From Escherichia sp. E1V33 (GTDB lineage: Bacteria > Pseudomonadota > Gammaproteobacteria > Enterobacterales > Enterobacteriaceae), in the NCBI RefSeq assembly GCF_004211955.1, contig NZ_RHJI01000017.1, positions 124,001 through 188,000 of the forward strand: 64,000 bases of DNA, in the 5' to 3' direction. This document shows, one piece after another, positions 19,398 through 29,395 of the stretch (position 1 is the first letter of the stretch; the number at the start of each line of letters is the position of its first letter). The translations under genes were made by a program, and so were the position numbers. Under the pieces are notes generated by a model. It worked only from the letters and a program-made list of their open reading frames with translations. It had not been told where the DNA came from and searched no databases.

Positions 19398-20749
19398 CGG
19401 TGCAACCAGCCAGGCAGCCAGTCGCCGTGGGCGGCAATCAGGTCGTCAACAAGGGCATAAATTTCGTCAATGCCCAGCACGGCGGCGGTGTGTGGGTCCA
19501 TCATTGCAGCGTGGTAAACACGGTCACGATTTTCGGTGAGAATGGCTTCGGTCAGCAGCGTCTGTACGTTGATGTTAGTTTGCATCAGGGCGGCCAGATG
19601 CGAAGGTAGCGTACCGACTTTGGTTGGCTGAATACCATTGGCGTCAACCAGACAGGCCACCTCCACACTGCATCCTTGCGGCAGGTTATCAATCAAACCA
19701 TCGTTACGGACGTTGCCGTAAATCACACTCGGTTCACCGGTCCAGATAGCGTTCATAATCGTGCTGGCATATTCCCGCGACGGTTTAATATCAATCCGGG
19801 AGGCGTTCTTATACTCCTCCAGCTCTTTATTCCAGTTCGCCAACTGTTCAACACAGCGTTTCGGATACTCATCTAACGGCACTTTATAACGCTCAATCAA
19901 ATCCTCGCGACCAGGCTTAATAAACCACGGCGTGTATTCGGCAAAGTGTTCTGAGGATTCCGTGACGAAGTAGCCCAGCTTTTTGAACATCTCATAGCGC
20001 ACAATATTCTGGCAGCGAGTATTACCATGAATATTCGGCTTCGGTGCCTGCCCTGCTTCATAAGCCGCCAGCAATTCCGGGTAGAGATTCACGTAACTGC
20101 CGTCTGCGGTTTTGCGCTCCAGCTCCAGGTAAAACGCCATATGGTTGATACCTGCGCAACGATAACGCAGCGTGGATGGATCGATATTCAGGTCACGCGC
20201 CAGCTCTTCCGCCGTTCCCTGCACCGAGTGGCACAGCCCCACCTGTTTGATATGCGGATAACGGGCATACATCGCCCAGGTATTCATCGCCATTGGGTTA
20301 ACGTAGTTGAGCATGGTGGCATCGGGGCAGACTTCCGTCATGTCCTCGCAAATTTGCCACAGGTGCGGAATGGTACGTAGCGCGCGCATAATACCGCCCG
20401 GTCCCAACGTATCGGCAATGGTTTGTTCCAGACCGTGGCGCTTACAGACTTCGAAATCAGTCACCGTGCAGGGTTCATAACCGCCAATCTGAAATGCCAC
20501 CACCACAAAATCGGCATCCTGTAAGGCTTCTTTCTGTTGGGTGTGGCAGGTGATTTTGCCGCTGGCCCCTGCTGAATCCATCAGCTTACGCACCACAATA
20601 TGCGACTCTTCCAGGCGGGTGGGATCAATGTCCATCAGGGCAATATGCGCCGTTTTCAGCGCCTCGCGATGGAACACATCACCAAGAATATTTTTAACGA
20701 AAATTGTCGAACCAGCGCCGATAAATGTAATTTTAGGTGCAGACATCAT
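19394..20749 (-). CDS. melA: Alpha-galactosidase (melibiase)
   Basis: MelA (451 residues, full length) hydrolyses melibiose and other alpha-galactosides in the cytoplasm. It is a GH4 enzyme that needs NAD+ and Mn2+. The N-terminal Rossmann motif is KITFIGAGSTIF (residues 6-17). The metal-binding Cys/His region is seen in RYRCAGINHMAF around residue 200. The start (MMSAPK) follows GGAGATCT on the minus strand. In K-12 it is followed by melB; here the next gene is the convergent yjdF and the two stops overlap. The enzyme should work, but its dedicated transporter gene is not in the locus. Confidence 0.97.
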   Translation of the reverse strand: MMSAPKITFIGAGSTIFVKNILGDVFHREALKTAHIALMDIDPTRLEESHIVVRKLMDSAGASGKITCHTQQKEALQDADFVVVAFQIGGYEPCTVTDFEVCKRHGLEQTIADTLGPGGIMRALRTIPHLWQICEDMTEVCPDATMLNYVNPMAMNTWAMYARYPHIKQVGLCHSVQGTAEELARDLNIDPSTLRYRCAGINHMAFYLELERKTADGSYVNLYPELLAAYEAGQAPKPNIHGNTRCQNIVRYEMFKKLGYFVTESSEHFAEYTPWFIKPGREDLIERYKVPLDEYPKRCVEQLANWNKELEEYKNASRIDIKPSREYASTIMNAIWTGEPSVIYGNVRNDGLIDNLPQGCSVEVACLVDANGIQPTKVGTLPSHLAALMQTNINVQTLLTEAILTENRDRVYHAAMMDPHTAAVLGIDEIYALVDDLIAAHGDWLPGWLHR

Positions 20750-20826
20750 GCAGATCTCCTGGCTTGCTTGAATGTCTTCATCATGGCAGGCGAATCTGCA
20801 GAAAACCTCCGGCTTCCAGGTTGAGC

Positions 20827-20882
20827 ATTCCCATAAACTCAGATCCTGCGTGAAGCATCGTTAAATCTGAGTTTATGGGAAT
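20827..20882. promoter_or_regulatory. melA/melR control region with inverted MelR sites
   Basis: Perfect 18-base inverted repeats, 20827-20844 (ATTCCCATAAACTCAGAT) and 20865-20882, have centres 38 bases apart. This is exactly the spacing known for MelR sites 2 and 1 (-62.5 and -100.5) of the E. coli melAB promoter, where CRP binds between them. On that layout the melA transcript would start near 20773, 24 bases before the melA start codon. The whole 282-base gap serves the divergent melA and melR promoters. Confidence 0.85.
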
Positions 20883-21031
20883 AAATTACCTGAAAAGCAG
20901 AGTTTTCGGCCTCCTGATGCTCGGACGGTCCCCAGCCCCCTCTGGGAAGAGGGTGAAAACCGTGCTCCCATTCGCAGTCATCCTCACCTACTCATGTCAT
21001 AATTCTGATAATCCAGGAAAGAGAGTCATCC

Positions 21032-21940
21032 ATGAATACTGATACCTTTATGTGCAGCAGCGATGAAAAGCAGACCCGCAGCCCGCTATCTCTGTACTCG
21101 GAATATCAGCGAATGGAGATTGAGTTTCGCGCACCACATGTCATGCCCACCAGCCACTGGCATGGTCAGGTCGAAGTGAATGTGCCTTTCGATGGTGATG
21201 TGGAATACCTGATCAACAATGAAAAAGTGAATATCAATCAGGGGCATATCACGCTGTTCTGGGCCTGTACGCCGCACCAACTAACAGATACCGGAACTTG
21301 TCAGAGCATGGCGATTTTTAATTTACCGATGCATCTGTTTCTCTCCTGGCCGCTGGATAAAGACCTTATAAACCACGTCACTCACGGTATGGTGATCAAA
21401 TCACTGGCGACACAGCAGCTTAGTCCGTTTGAAGTGCGTCGCTGGCAGCAGGAGCTCAACAGTCCAAACGAGCAAATCCGCCAGCTCGCCATTGATGAAA
21501 TTGGCCTGATGCTCAAGCGATTTAGCCTCTCTGGTTGGGAGCCGATTCTGGTCAATAAAACCTCGCGTACGCACAAAAACAGCGTCTCGCGCCATGCGCA
21601 ATTTTATGTCAGCCAGATGCTGGGCTTTATTGCCGAAAACTATGATCAAGCGCTAACCATCAACGACGTAGCCGAGCACGCCAAACTTAACGCCAACTAT
21701 GCAATGGGGATCTTCCAGCGGGTAATGCAACTGACGATGAAACAGTACATTACGGCGATGCGCATTAACCACGTTCGCGCGTTACTGAGCGATACCGATA
21801 AAAGTATTCTCGATATTGCCCTGACTGCAGGCTTTCGTTCGAGCAGTCGCTTTTACAGCACGTTCGGCAAATATGTCGGCATGTCGCCACAAAAATACCG
21901 CAAACTTAGCCAACAACGCCGCCAGACGCATCCCGATTAA
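21032..21940 (+). CDS. melR: AraC-family activator of melibiose genes
   Basis: MelR (302 residues) activates melA (and melB) in response to melibiose and regulates its own gene with CRP. Residues 1-170 form the cupin-like ligand-binding domain. The C-terminal AraC domain (about 190-293) has two helix-turn-helix segments, the second ending in the family signature DIALTAGFRSSSRFYSTFGK. It is divergent from melA. Because melB is missing, melibiose must enter by another route for MelR to respond. Confidence 0.96.
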   Translation: MNTDTFMCSSDEKQTRSPLSLYSEYQRMEIEFRAPHVMPTSHWHGQVEVNVPFDGDVEYLINNEKVNINQGHITLFWACTPHQLTDTGTCQSMAIFNLPMHLFLSWPLDKDLINHVTHGMVIKSLATQQLSPFEVRRWQQELNSPNEQIRQLAIDEIGLMLKRFSLSGWEPILVNKTSRTHKNSVSRHAQFYVSQMLGFIAENYDQALTINDVAEHAKLNANYAMGIFQRVMQLTMKQYITAMRINHVRALLSDTDKSILDIALTAGFRSSSRFYSTFGKYVGMSPQKYRKLSQQRRQTHPD

Positions 21941-22134
21941 AGATGATATCAGTATCAGCCAAAAAAATAGTTTAGCTGTCGATAATAAGCAGTGAAAACA
22001 ACTTTAAAAATCAATGTAATCACTTGTTTATAAAAATAAAAAAACAAAAGCGCCTGTTTTTTACTCGCTTTACAGCCTGAAATACCCAGAAGATACTTGC
22101 CCGCAGCGAAGATTCCTTCATAACCGGGTAAGCA

Positions 22135-24405
22135 ATGATGAAAGTATTAATTGTTGAAAGCGAGTTTCTCCATCAGGACACCTGGGTTGGTAACGCCGTT
22201 GAGCGTCTGGCAAATGCTTTAAGCCAGCAAAATGTTACCGTGATTAAATCCACCTCCTTTGATGATGGTTTTGCCATTCTCTCTTCAAATGAGGCCATAG
22301 ATTGTCTGATGTTCAGCTATCAAATGGAACATCCGGACGAACATCAAAACGTCAGAGAATTGATCGGTAAGCTTCATGAGCGCCAGCAAAATGTGCCGGT
22401 ATTCCTGTTAGGCGATCGGGAAAAAGCCCTCGCCGCAATGGATCGCGACCTGCTGGAGCTTGTCGATGAATTCGCCTGGATTCTGGAAGATACCGCCGAC
22501 TTTATCGCCGGACGCGCCGTTGCCGCGATGACCCGCTACCGCCAGCAGCTGTTGCCGCCACTGTTCAGCGCGCTGATGAAATATAGCGACATCCATGAAT
22601 ATTCCTGGGCAGCGCCAGGCCACCAGGGCGGCGTCGGCTTCACCAAAACGCCAGCCGGACGTTTCTACCATGACTATTATGGTGAAAATCTGTTCCGTAC
22701 CGACATGGGCATCGAAAGAACTTCCCTCGGTTCTTTACTCGACCATACTGGCGCATTTGGCGAAAGCGAAAAATATGCCGCGCGCGTATTTGGCGCCGAT
22801 CGCTCCTGGTCAGTAGTCGTCGGGACTTCCGGCTCTAACCGCACCATCATGCAAGCTTGCATGACCGATAACGATGTGGTGGTCGTTGACCGTAACTGCC
22901 ACAAATCCATCGAACAAGGCTTAATGCTGACTGGCGCGAAACCGGTCTACATGGTGCCAAGCCGCAACCGCTACGGCATTATCGGGCCAATCTATCCGCA
23001 GGAAATGCAGCCTGAAACTTTACAGAAGAAAATCAGCGAAAGCCCGCTGACCAAAGATAAAGTTGGGCAAAAACCCTCTTACTGCGTGGTAACCAACTGC
23101 ACCTACGACGGCGTATGCTACAACGCCAAAGAAGCACAGGATCTGCTGGAAAAAACCTCCGATCGTCTGCACTTCGACGAAGCCTGGTACGGTTATGCGC
23201 GCTTTAATCCGATCTATGCCGATCACTATGCCATGCGCGGTGAACCGGGCGATCATAACGGCCCAACCGTTTTTGCGACCCACTCCACTCACAAACTGCT
23301 GAATGCGCTATCGCAGGCATCTTACATTCATGTGCGTGAAGGCCGTGGCGCGATTAACTTCTCCCGTTTTAATCAGGCATACATGATGCATGCCACCACT
23401 TCCCCGTTGTATGCCATCTGCGCATCAAACGATGTGGCTGTATCGATGATGGACGGCAACAGTGGCCTGTCGCTGACGCAGGAAGTTATCGACGAAGCGG
23501 TCGATTTCCGTCAGGCAATGGCGCGGTTGTATAAAGAATTTACCGATGAAGGAAGCTGGTTCTTTAAACCGTGGAATAAAGAAGTGGTTACCGACCCGGA
23601 AACTGGCAAAACCTATGACTTTGCCGACGCGCCGAGCAAACTGCTGACCACCGTTCAGGACTGCTGGGTAATGCATCCGGGCGAAAGCTGGCACGGCTTC
23701 AAAGATATTCCGGATAACTGGAGTATGCTCGACCCGATTAAAGTCAGCATCCTTGCTCCGGGAATGGGTGAAGAAGGTGAACTGGAAGAAACCGGTGTTC
23801 CGGCGGCGCTGGTCACTGCCTGGCTTGGTCGCCACGGCATTGTGCCAACCCGCACCACTGACTTCCAGATTATGTTCCTGTTCTCTATGGGCGTAACCCG
23901 TGGGAAATGGGGAACTCTGGTTAACACACTTTGCTCTTTCAAACGCCACTACGACGCTAATACACCGCTGGCACAGGTGATGCCGGAACTTGCTGAACAA
24001 TATCCTGACACTTACGCGAATATGGGTATTCACGATCTGGGCGACAAAATGTTTGCCTGGCTGAAAGAAAACAACCCAGGAGCACGGTTGAACGAAGCCT
24101 ATTCTGGCCTGCCGGTGGCTGAAATCACCCCGCGTGAAGCCTACAACGCAATTGTCGATAACAACGTCGAACTGGTATCCATTGAAAACCTGCCGGGACG
24201 AATTGCGGCGAACTCTGTCATCCCGTATCCGCCAGGAATCCCAATGCTGCTGTCTGGTGAAAACTTCGGCGATAAAAACAGTCCGCAGGTAAGCTATTTA
24301 CGCTCACTACAATCCTGGGATCATCATTTCCCTGGTTTTGAACACGAAACTGAAGGTACCGAAATTATTGACGGTATTTACCACGTGATGTGTGTGAAAG
24401 CGTAA
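22135..24405 (+). CDS. adiA: Biodegradative arginine decarboxylase
   Basis: AdiA (756 residues) converts arginine to agmatine and CO2 in extreme acid; it is the PLP enzyme of the arginine-dependent acid-resistance system and assembles as decamers. It has an N-terminal receiver-like wing (1-130), a PLP core with the Schiff-base lysine in HSTHK (residue 387, or 386 if the second ATG at 22138 is used), and a C-terminal domain. It is the larger relative of CadA in this window. AdiC, 1.2 kb downstream, is its transport partner; AdiY regulates it. Confidence 0.97.
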   Translation: MMKVLIVESEFLHQDTWVGNAVERLANALSQQNVTVIKSTSFDDGFAILSSNEAIDCLMFSYQMEHPDEHQNVRELIGKLHERQQNVPVFLLGDREKALAAMDRDLLELVDEFAWILEDTADFIAGRAVAAMTRYRQQLLPPLFSALMKYSDIHEYSWAAPGHQGGVGFTKTPAGRFYHDYYGENLFRTDMGIERTSLGSLLDHTGAFGESEKYAARVFGADRSWSVVVGTSGSNRTIMQACMTDNDVVVVDRNCHKSIEQGLMLTGAKPVYMVPSRNRYGIIGPIYPQEMQPETLQKKISESPLTKDKVGQKPSYCVVTNCTYDGVCYNAKEAQDLLEKTSDRLHFDEAWYGYARFNPIYADHYAMRGEPGDHNGPTVFATHSTHKLLNALSQASYIHVREGRGAINFSRFNQAYMMHATTSPLYAICASNDVAVSMMDGNSGLSLTQEVIDEAVDFRQAMARLYKEFTDEGSWFFKPWNKEVVTDPETGKTYDFADAPSKLLTTVQDCWVMHPGESWHGFKDIPDNWSMLDPIKVSILAPGMGEEGELEETGVPAALVTAWLGRHGIVPTRTTDFQIMFLFSMGVTRGKWGTLVNTLCSFKRHYDANTPLAQVMPELAEQYPDTYANMGIHDLGDKMFAWLKENNPGARLNEAYSGLPVAEITPREAYNAIVDNNVELVSIENLPGRIAANSVIPYPPGIPMLLSGENFGDKNSPQVSYLRSLQSWDHHFPGFEHETEGTEIIDGIYHVMCVKA

Positions 24406-24521
24406 CCACTATTCCGCTGAAGGCGTAATTGTTAAATAACATTACGCCGCCTGGCCTGAGGCCTATTGAGTATGGCAACGTTTTCATAAAAATTGCTGCA
24501 AAGAAAAATGTCATACTTTTT

Positions 24522-24548
24522 GCGCGGTCCCACCCCGCGCTTTTTTTT
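24522..24548 (+). terminator. adiA terminator
   Basis: A 6-bp GC stem (GCGCGG / CCGCGC) with a 7-nt loop is followed by eight T residues, about 115 bases after the adiA stop. The rest of the 332-base adiA-adiY gap is AT-rich and has no gene; it should hold the adiY promoter. Confidence 0.85.
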
Positions 24549-24737
24549 GCCTGTTATTTACACTTTTTCAGCATGTAAAATTTTTTGTACATGAGAAATT
24601 ACTATAAAAATTTGTAATATTAGTAAAACACGTTATTTTTATGCATGTTTTGATTCGTCATACAATTATATAACCATTTCCCCGTATCGCTCTTCCTGGC
24701 GAAAACGGGTCTTTTATTTGCATTCAGGAGTACATGT

Positions 24738-25499
24738 ATGAGGATTTGCAGCGACCAACCTTGTATTGTTTTATTGACTGAAAAAGATGTCTGGTTAAGG
24801 GTGAATGGGAAAGAACCTATAAGCCTGAAAGCTAACCACATGGCGTTATTAAGTTGTGAAAATAATATTATTGATGTCTCCTCACTTAATAACACTTTGG
24901 TTGCGCATATTAGTCATGACATCATTAAAGATTACCTCCGTTTTCTGAATAAAGATCTCTCAAAAATACCCGTCTGGCAACGAAGCGCAACCCCTGTCCT
25001 GGCCTTGCCATGCTTGACATTAGACCTCTTTCGCGTCGCTGCCCAACATAGCATGATGCCCGCTGAAACAGAGTCAGAAAAAGAGCGCACTCGTGCATTA
25101 TTATTCACTGTGCTATCACGCTTTCTCGACAGTAAAAAATTCCTTTCTCTTATGATGTATATGTTACGTAATTGTGTAAGCGACAGTGTTTATCAAATAA
25201 TTGAAAGCGATATTCATAAAGACTGGAATCTTAGTATGGTAGCCAGCTGTTTATGTCTAAGCCCCAGCTTGTTAAAGAAAAAACTGAAAAGTGAAAACAC
25301 CAGTTATAGCCAAATAATCACAACATGCCGTATGCGTTATGCCGTAAATGAATTAATGATGGACGGCAAAAATATCTCACAGGTATCACAATCCTGCGGC
25401 TACAACAGCACTTCCTATTTTATATCTGTATTTAAAGACTTCTATGGTATGACGCCTCTCCATTATGTTAGTCAGCACAGAGAACGTTCTGTTGCCTGA
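24738..25499 (+). CDS. adiY: AraC-family activator of the arginine system
   Basis: AdiY (253 residues) is an AraC/XylS-type activator of adiA and adiC, acting at low pH under anaerobic conditions. It resembles GadX and GadW. The C-terminal 100 residues carry two helix-turn-helix motifs, the second including QVSQSCGYNSTSYFISVFKD. The N-terminal half has no ligand domain that I recognise. It is encoded on the same strand between adiA and adiC with its own gaps on each side (332 and 136 bases). Lower GC than its neighbours is usual for this acid-response regulator. Confidence 0.95.
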   Translation: MRICSDQPCIVLLTEKDVWLRVNGKEPISLKANHMALLSCENNIIDVSSLNNTLVAHISHDIIKDYLRFLNKDLSKIPVWQRSATPVLALPCLTLDLFRVAAQHSMMPAETESEKERTRALLFTVLSRFLDSKKFLSLMMYMLRNCVSDSVYQIIESDIHKDWNLSMVASCLCLSPSLLKKKLKSENTSYSQIITTCRMRYAVNELMMDGKNISQVSQSCGYNSTSYFISVFKDFYGMTPLHYVSQHRERSVA

Positions 25500-25635
25500 T
25501 TTATAACCTGAACGAAGAGCTATATTAATAACGGCATCAGCGATAACCCGGTTGAGGATAATTCAACGCGCGAATGTAGGCGTATGATATGACGTAATTT
25601 ATTGTCACGAAGCTCGCCTTCGCAGGAGTTTAATT

Positions 25636-26973
25636 ATGTCTTCGGATGCTGACGCTCACAAAGTGGGCTTAATCCCCGTCACCCTGATGGTGTCGGGGAA
25701 TATTATGGGGTCAGGTGTTTTTCTGTTACCTGCAAACCTGGCCTCAACTGGCGGGATAGCCATATATGGTTGGTTGGTGACGATTATTGGTGCGTTGGCT
25801 TTGTCGATGGTCTACGCCAAAATGTCTTTCCTTGATCCCAGCCCTGGCGGTTCATATGCCTACGCGCGCCGCTGCTTTGGTCCTTTCCTCGGGTATCAAA
25901 CAAACGTTCTCTACTGGTTGGCCTGCTGGATAGGCAATATTGCCATGGTGGTCATTGGCGTAGGGTATTTAAGCTACTTCTTCCCCATCCTCAAAGATCC
26001 GTTGGTATTAACCATCACCTGTGTGGTGGTGCTGTGGATCTTCGTTCTGCTTAATATCGTCGGTCCAAAAATGATCACCCGCGTGCAGGCTGTCGCCACT
26101 GTGCTGGCGCTGATCCCCATAGTCGGGATTGCAGTATTCGGCTGGTTCTGGTTCCACAGTGAAACGTATATGGCAGCCTGGAACGTGAGTGGCCTGGGTA
26201 CTTTCGGTGCGATTCAAAGTACCTTAAACGTAACGTTGTGGTCGTTTATCGGGGTAGAAAGTGCTTCCGTTGCGGCGGGCGTCGTGAAAAACCCGAAACG
26301 CAACGTGCCTATCGCCACCATTGGCGGGGTGTTGATTGCCGCCGTCTGCTATGTGCTCTCGACCACTGCAATTATGGGGATGATCCCTAATGCCGCGCTG
26401 CGCGTTTCCGCCTCACCTTTTGGCGATGCGGCGCGGATGGCGCTGGGTGATACCGCTGGGGCCATTGTCTCCTTCTGCGCGGCGGCTGGTTGCTTAGGCT
26501 CGCTGGGCGGCTGGACACTACTGGCTGGGCAAACGGCGAAGGCCGCTGCCGATGACGGCCTTTTCCCCCCCATTTTTGCCCGCGTTAATAAAGCGGGTAC
26601 TCCGGTTGCCGGGTTGATTATCGTTGGTATTCTGATGACTATCTTCCAGTTCAGCAGCATCTCGCCAAACGCAACCAAAGAGTTTGGTCTGGTGTCTTCC
26701 GTATCGGTAATCTTTACCCTCGTACCTTATCTTTATACCTGTGCCGCTTTACTGCTTTTAGGTCACGGTCACTTTGGCAAAGCGCGCCCGGCGTACCTGA
26801 CCATCACAACTATCGCCTTTCTTTACTGTATCTGGGCGGTGGTCGGTTCTGGCGCACAAGAGGTCATGTGGTCATTCGTCACTGTGATGGTGATCACCGC
26901 CATGTACACGCTGAACTACAACCGGATGCATAAAAACCCCTATCCTTTAGATGCACCGACCAGTAAAAATTAA
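25636..26973 (+). CDS. adiC: Arginine/agmatine antiporter
   Basis: AdiC (445 residues) exchanges external arginine for internal agmatine across the inner membrane, completing the proton-consuming cycle of AdiA. It is an APC-superfamily protein with 12 helices. The substrate-binding GNIMGSG motif in helix 1 (about residues 22-28) and the helix-6 segment with Trp202 ([13 protein letters not shown]) are visible. A CAGGAG ribosome binding site precedes the ATG. It is a paralogue of CadB. Confidence 0.97.
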   Translation: MSSDADAHKVGLIPVTLMVSGNIMGSGVFLLPANLASTGGIAIYGWLVTIIGALALSMVYAKMSFLDPSPGGSYAYARRCFGPFLGYQTNVLYWLACWIGNIAMVVIGVGYLSYFFPILKDPLVLTITCVVVLWIFVLLNIVGPKMITRVQAVATVLALIPIVGIAVFGWFWFHSETYMAAWNVSGLGTFGAIQSTLNVTLWSFIGVESASVAAGVVKNPKRNVPIATIGGVLIAAVCYVLSTTAIMGMIPNAALRVSASPFGDAARMALGDTAGAIVSFCAAAGCLGSLGGWTLLAGQTAKAAADDGLFPPIFARVNKAGTPVAGLIIVGILMTIFQFSSISPNATKEFGLVSSVSVIFTLVPYLYTCAALLLLGHGHFGKARPAYLTITTIAFLYCIWAVVGSGAQEVMWSFVTVMVITAMYTLNYNRMHKNPYPLDAPTSKN

Positions 26974-26998
26974 GTCCCCCTTAATCCAGCAAACGCAT

Positions 26999-27031
26999 AA
27001 GCCAACCTTAAGAACTTAAGGTTGGCTTAAC
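26999..27031 (+). promoter_or_regulatory. Perfect inverted repeat containing a BasR box upstream of eptA
   Basis: A 14-bp inverted repeat (26999-27012 and 27015-27028, only 2 bases between) lies between adiC and eptA. Its right arm overlaps CTTAAG-GTTGG-CTTAAC (27015-27031), which fits the BasR/PmrA box YTTAAK-N5-YTTAAK except for the last base. It is 47 bases before the eptA start, so it probably controls eptA-basRS. The same palindrome may end adiC transcription, although no long T run follows. Confidence 0.75.
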
Positions 27032-27077
27032 TTTGCTTTGCGAACATATGCGCACTTTGTTCGATGGAAACACCGTG

Positions 27078-28721
27078 ATGTTGAAGCGCCTTCTAAAAAG
27101 ACCCTCTTTGAATTTACTCGCCTGGCTATTGCTGGCCGCTTTTTATATCTCTATCTGCCTGAATATTGCTTTTTTTAAACAAGTGTTGCAGGCGTTACCG
27201 CTGGATTCACTGCATAACGTACTGGTTTTCTTATCAATGCCAGTTGTCGCGTTTAGTGTGATGAATATTGTCCTGACGCTAGGCTCTTTCTTATGGCTTA
27301 ATCGCCCGCTGGCGTGCCTGTTTATTCTGGTCGGCGCGTCGGCGCAATATTTCATCATGACCTATGGCATCGTCATCGACCGCTCGATGATTGCCAATAT
27401 TATTGATACCACTCCGGCAGAAAGTTATGCGCTGATGACACCACAAATGTTATTAACGCTGGGGTTAAGCGGCGTACTTGCGGCGCTGATAGCCTGCTGG
27501 ATTAAAATCAAACCTGCCAACTCGCGCCTGCGCAGCGTTCTTTTCCGTGGGGCCAATATCCTGATTTCTGTGCTGCTGATTCTGCTGGTCGCCGCGCTGT
27601 TTTATAAAGACTATGCTTCGCTGTTTCGCAATAACAAAGAGCTGGTGAAATCCTTAAGCCCGTCTAACAGCATTGTCGCCAGCTGGTCATGGTACTCCCA
27701 CCAGCGACTGGCAAATCTGCCGCTGGTGCGCATTGGTGAGGATGCTCACCGCGCCCCGTTAATGCAAAACGAGAAACGTAAAAATCTAACCATTTTGATT
27801 GTCGGCGAAACCTCGCGGGCGGAGAACTTCTCGCTCAACGGCTACCCGCGTGAAACTAACCCGCGTCTGGCGAAAGATAACGTGGTCTATTTCCCTAATA
27901 CCGCATCTTGCGGCACGGCAACGGCAGTTTCAGTGCCATGCATGTTCTCGGATATGCCGCGCGAGCATTACAAAGAAGAGCTGGCACAGCACCAGGAAGG
28001 CGTGCTGGATATCATTCAGCGAGCGGGCATCAACGTGCTGTGGAATGACAACGATGGCGGCTGTAAAGGTGCCTGCGACCGCGTGCCTCACCAGAACGTC
28101 ACTGCGCTGAACTTACCTGGTCAGTGCATCAACGGCGAATGCTATGACGAAGTGCTGTTCCACGGGCTGGAAGAGTACATCAATAACCTGCAGGGTGATG
28201 GCGTGATTGTCTTACACACCATCGGCAGCCACGGCCCGACCTATTACAACCGTTATCCGCCGCAGTTCAGGAAATTTACCCCTACTTGCGACACTAACGA
28301 GATCCAAACCTGCTCGAAAGAACAACTGGTGAACACTTACGACAACACGCTAGTCTACGTCGACTATATTGTTGATAAAGCAATTAATCTGCTGAAAGAA
28401 CATCAGGATAAATTTACCACCAGCCTGGTTTATCTTTCTGATCACGGTGAATCGTTAGGGGAAAATGGCATCTATCTGCACGGTTTGCCTTATGCCATCG
28501 CCCCGGATAGCCAAAAACAGGTGCCAATGCTGCTGTGGCTGTCGGAGGATTATCAAAAGCGGTATCAGGTTGACCAGAACTGCCTGCAAAAACAGGCGCA
28601 AACACAGCACTATTCACAAGACAATTTATTCTCAACGCTGTTGGGATTAACCGGTGTTGAGACGAAGTATTACCAGGCCGCGGATGATATTCTGCAAACA
28701 TGCAGGAGAGTGACTGAATGA
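27078..28721 (+). CDS. eptA: Lipid A phosphoethanolamine transferase
   Basis: EptA (PmrC, 547 residues) moves phosphoethanolamine from phosphatidylethanolamine to lipid A at the periplasmic face of the inner membrane, lowering negative charge and giving polymyxin resistance. Five transmembrane helices occupy about residues 10-175. The periplasmic sulfatase-like domain has the nucleophile Thr280 in ASCGTATA, the metal motif [10 protein letters not shown] and [11 protein letters not shown]. The chosen start (MLKRLL...) gives the known length; an upstream in-frame ATG (27033) would overlap the BasR box region. basR overlaps its 3' end by 4 bases. Confidence 0.96.
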   Translation: MLKRLLKRPSLNLLAWLLLAAFYISICLNIAFFKQVLQALPLDSLHNVLVFLSMPVVAFSVMNIVLTLGSFLWLNRPLACLFILVGASAQYFIMTYGIVIDRSMIANIIDTTPAESYALMTPQMLLTLGLSGVLAALIACWIKIKPANSRLRSVLFRGANILISVLLILLVAALFYKDYASLFRNNKELVKSLSPSNSIVASWSWYSHQRLANLPLVRIGEDAHRAPLMQNEKRKNLTILIVGETSRAENFSLNGYPRETNPRLAKDNVVYFPNTASCGTATAVSVPCMFSDMPREHYKEELAQHQEGVLDIIQRAGINVLWNDNDGGCKGACDRVPHQNVTALNLPGQCINGECYDEVLFHGLEEYINNLQGDGVIVLHTIGSHGPTYYNRYPPQFRKFTPTCDTNEIQTCSKEQLVNTYDNTLVYVDYIVDKAINLLKEHQDKFTTSLVYLSDHGESLGENGIYLHGLPYAIAPDSQKQVPMLLWLSEDYQKRYQVDQNCLQKQAQTQHYSQDNLFSTLLGLTGVETKYYQAADDILQTCRRVTE

Positions 28722-29386
28722 AAATTCTAATTGTTGAAGATGATACGCTGTTATTGCAGGGGCTGATTCTGGCGGCACAAACCGAAGGCTACGCCTGCGA
28801 CGGCGTCACGACCGCACGGATGGCAGAGCAAAGTCTTGAAGCTGGTCATTACAGTCTGGTGGTGCTGGATTTAGGTTTACCTGACGAAGACGGGCTGCAT
28901 TTTCTCGCCCGCATCCGACAGAAAAAATACACCCTGCCGGTGCTGATCCTCACCGCCCGCGACACTCTGACCGACAAAATCGCCGGGCTGGATGTCGGGG
29001 CCGACGACTATCTGGTGAAACCTTTTGCGCTGGAAGAGTTACACGCCCGCATCCGCGCCCTGCTGCGACGCCATAATAATCAGGGCGAAAGCGAGTTGAT
29101 TGTTGGCAACCTGACGCTGAATATGGGTCGCCGTCAGGTATGGATGGGCGGTGAAGAACTGATTCTGACGCCGAAAGAATATGCTCTGCTGTCGCGGTTA
29201 ATGCTCAAAGCCGGCAGCCCGGTGCATCGGGAAATTCTCTACAACGACATCTATAACTGGGACAATGAACCCTCGACCAACACTCTGGAAGTGCATATTC
29301 ACAACCTGCGCGACAAAGTGGGCAAGTCGCGCATCCGCACCGTACGCGGTTTTGGCTATATGCTGGTCGTAAATGAGGAGAACTAA
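28718..29386 (+). CDS. basR: Response regulator for lipid A modification
   Basis: BasR (PmrA, 222 residues) is an OmpR-family regulator. The receiver domain covers residues 1-115 with phosphoacceptor Asp51; the winged helix covers 125-220. When phosphorylated by BasS it activates eptA, the arn operon and pmrR. It is translated from an ATGA overlap with eptA, and basS begins 9 bases after its stop, so the three genes form one operon. Substitutions in BasR or BasS can cause colistin resistance, but I see no obvious one here. Confidence 0.97.
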   Translation: MKILIVEDDTLLLQGLILAAQTEGYACDGVTTARMAEQSLEAGHYSLVVLDLGLPDEDGLHFLARIRQKKYTLPVLILTARDTLTDKIAGLDVGADDYLVKPFALEELHARIRALLRRHNNQGESELIVGNLTLNMGRRQVWMGGEELILTPKEYALLSRLMLKAGSPVHREILYNDIYNWDNEPSTNTLEVHIHNLRDKVGKSRIRTVRGFGYMLVVNEEN

Positions 29387-29395
29387 TTGAATCTG

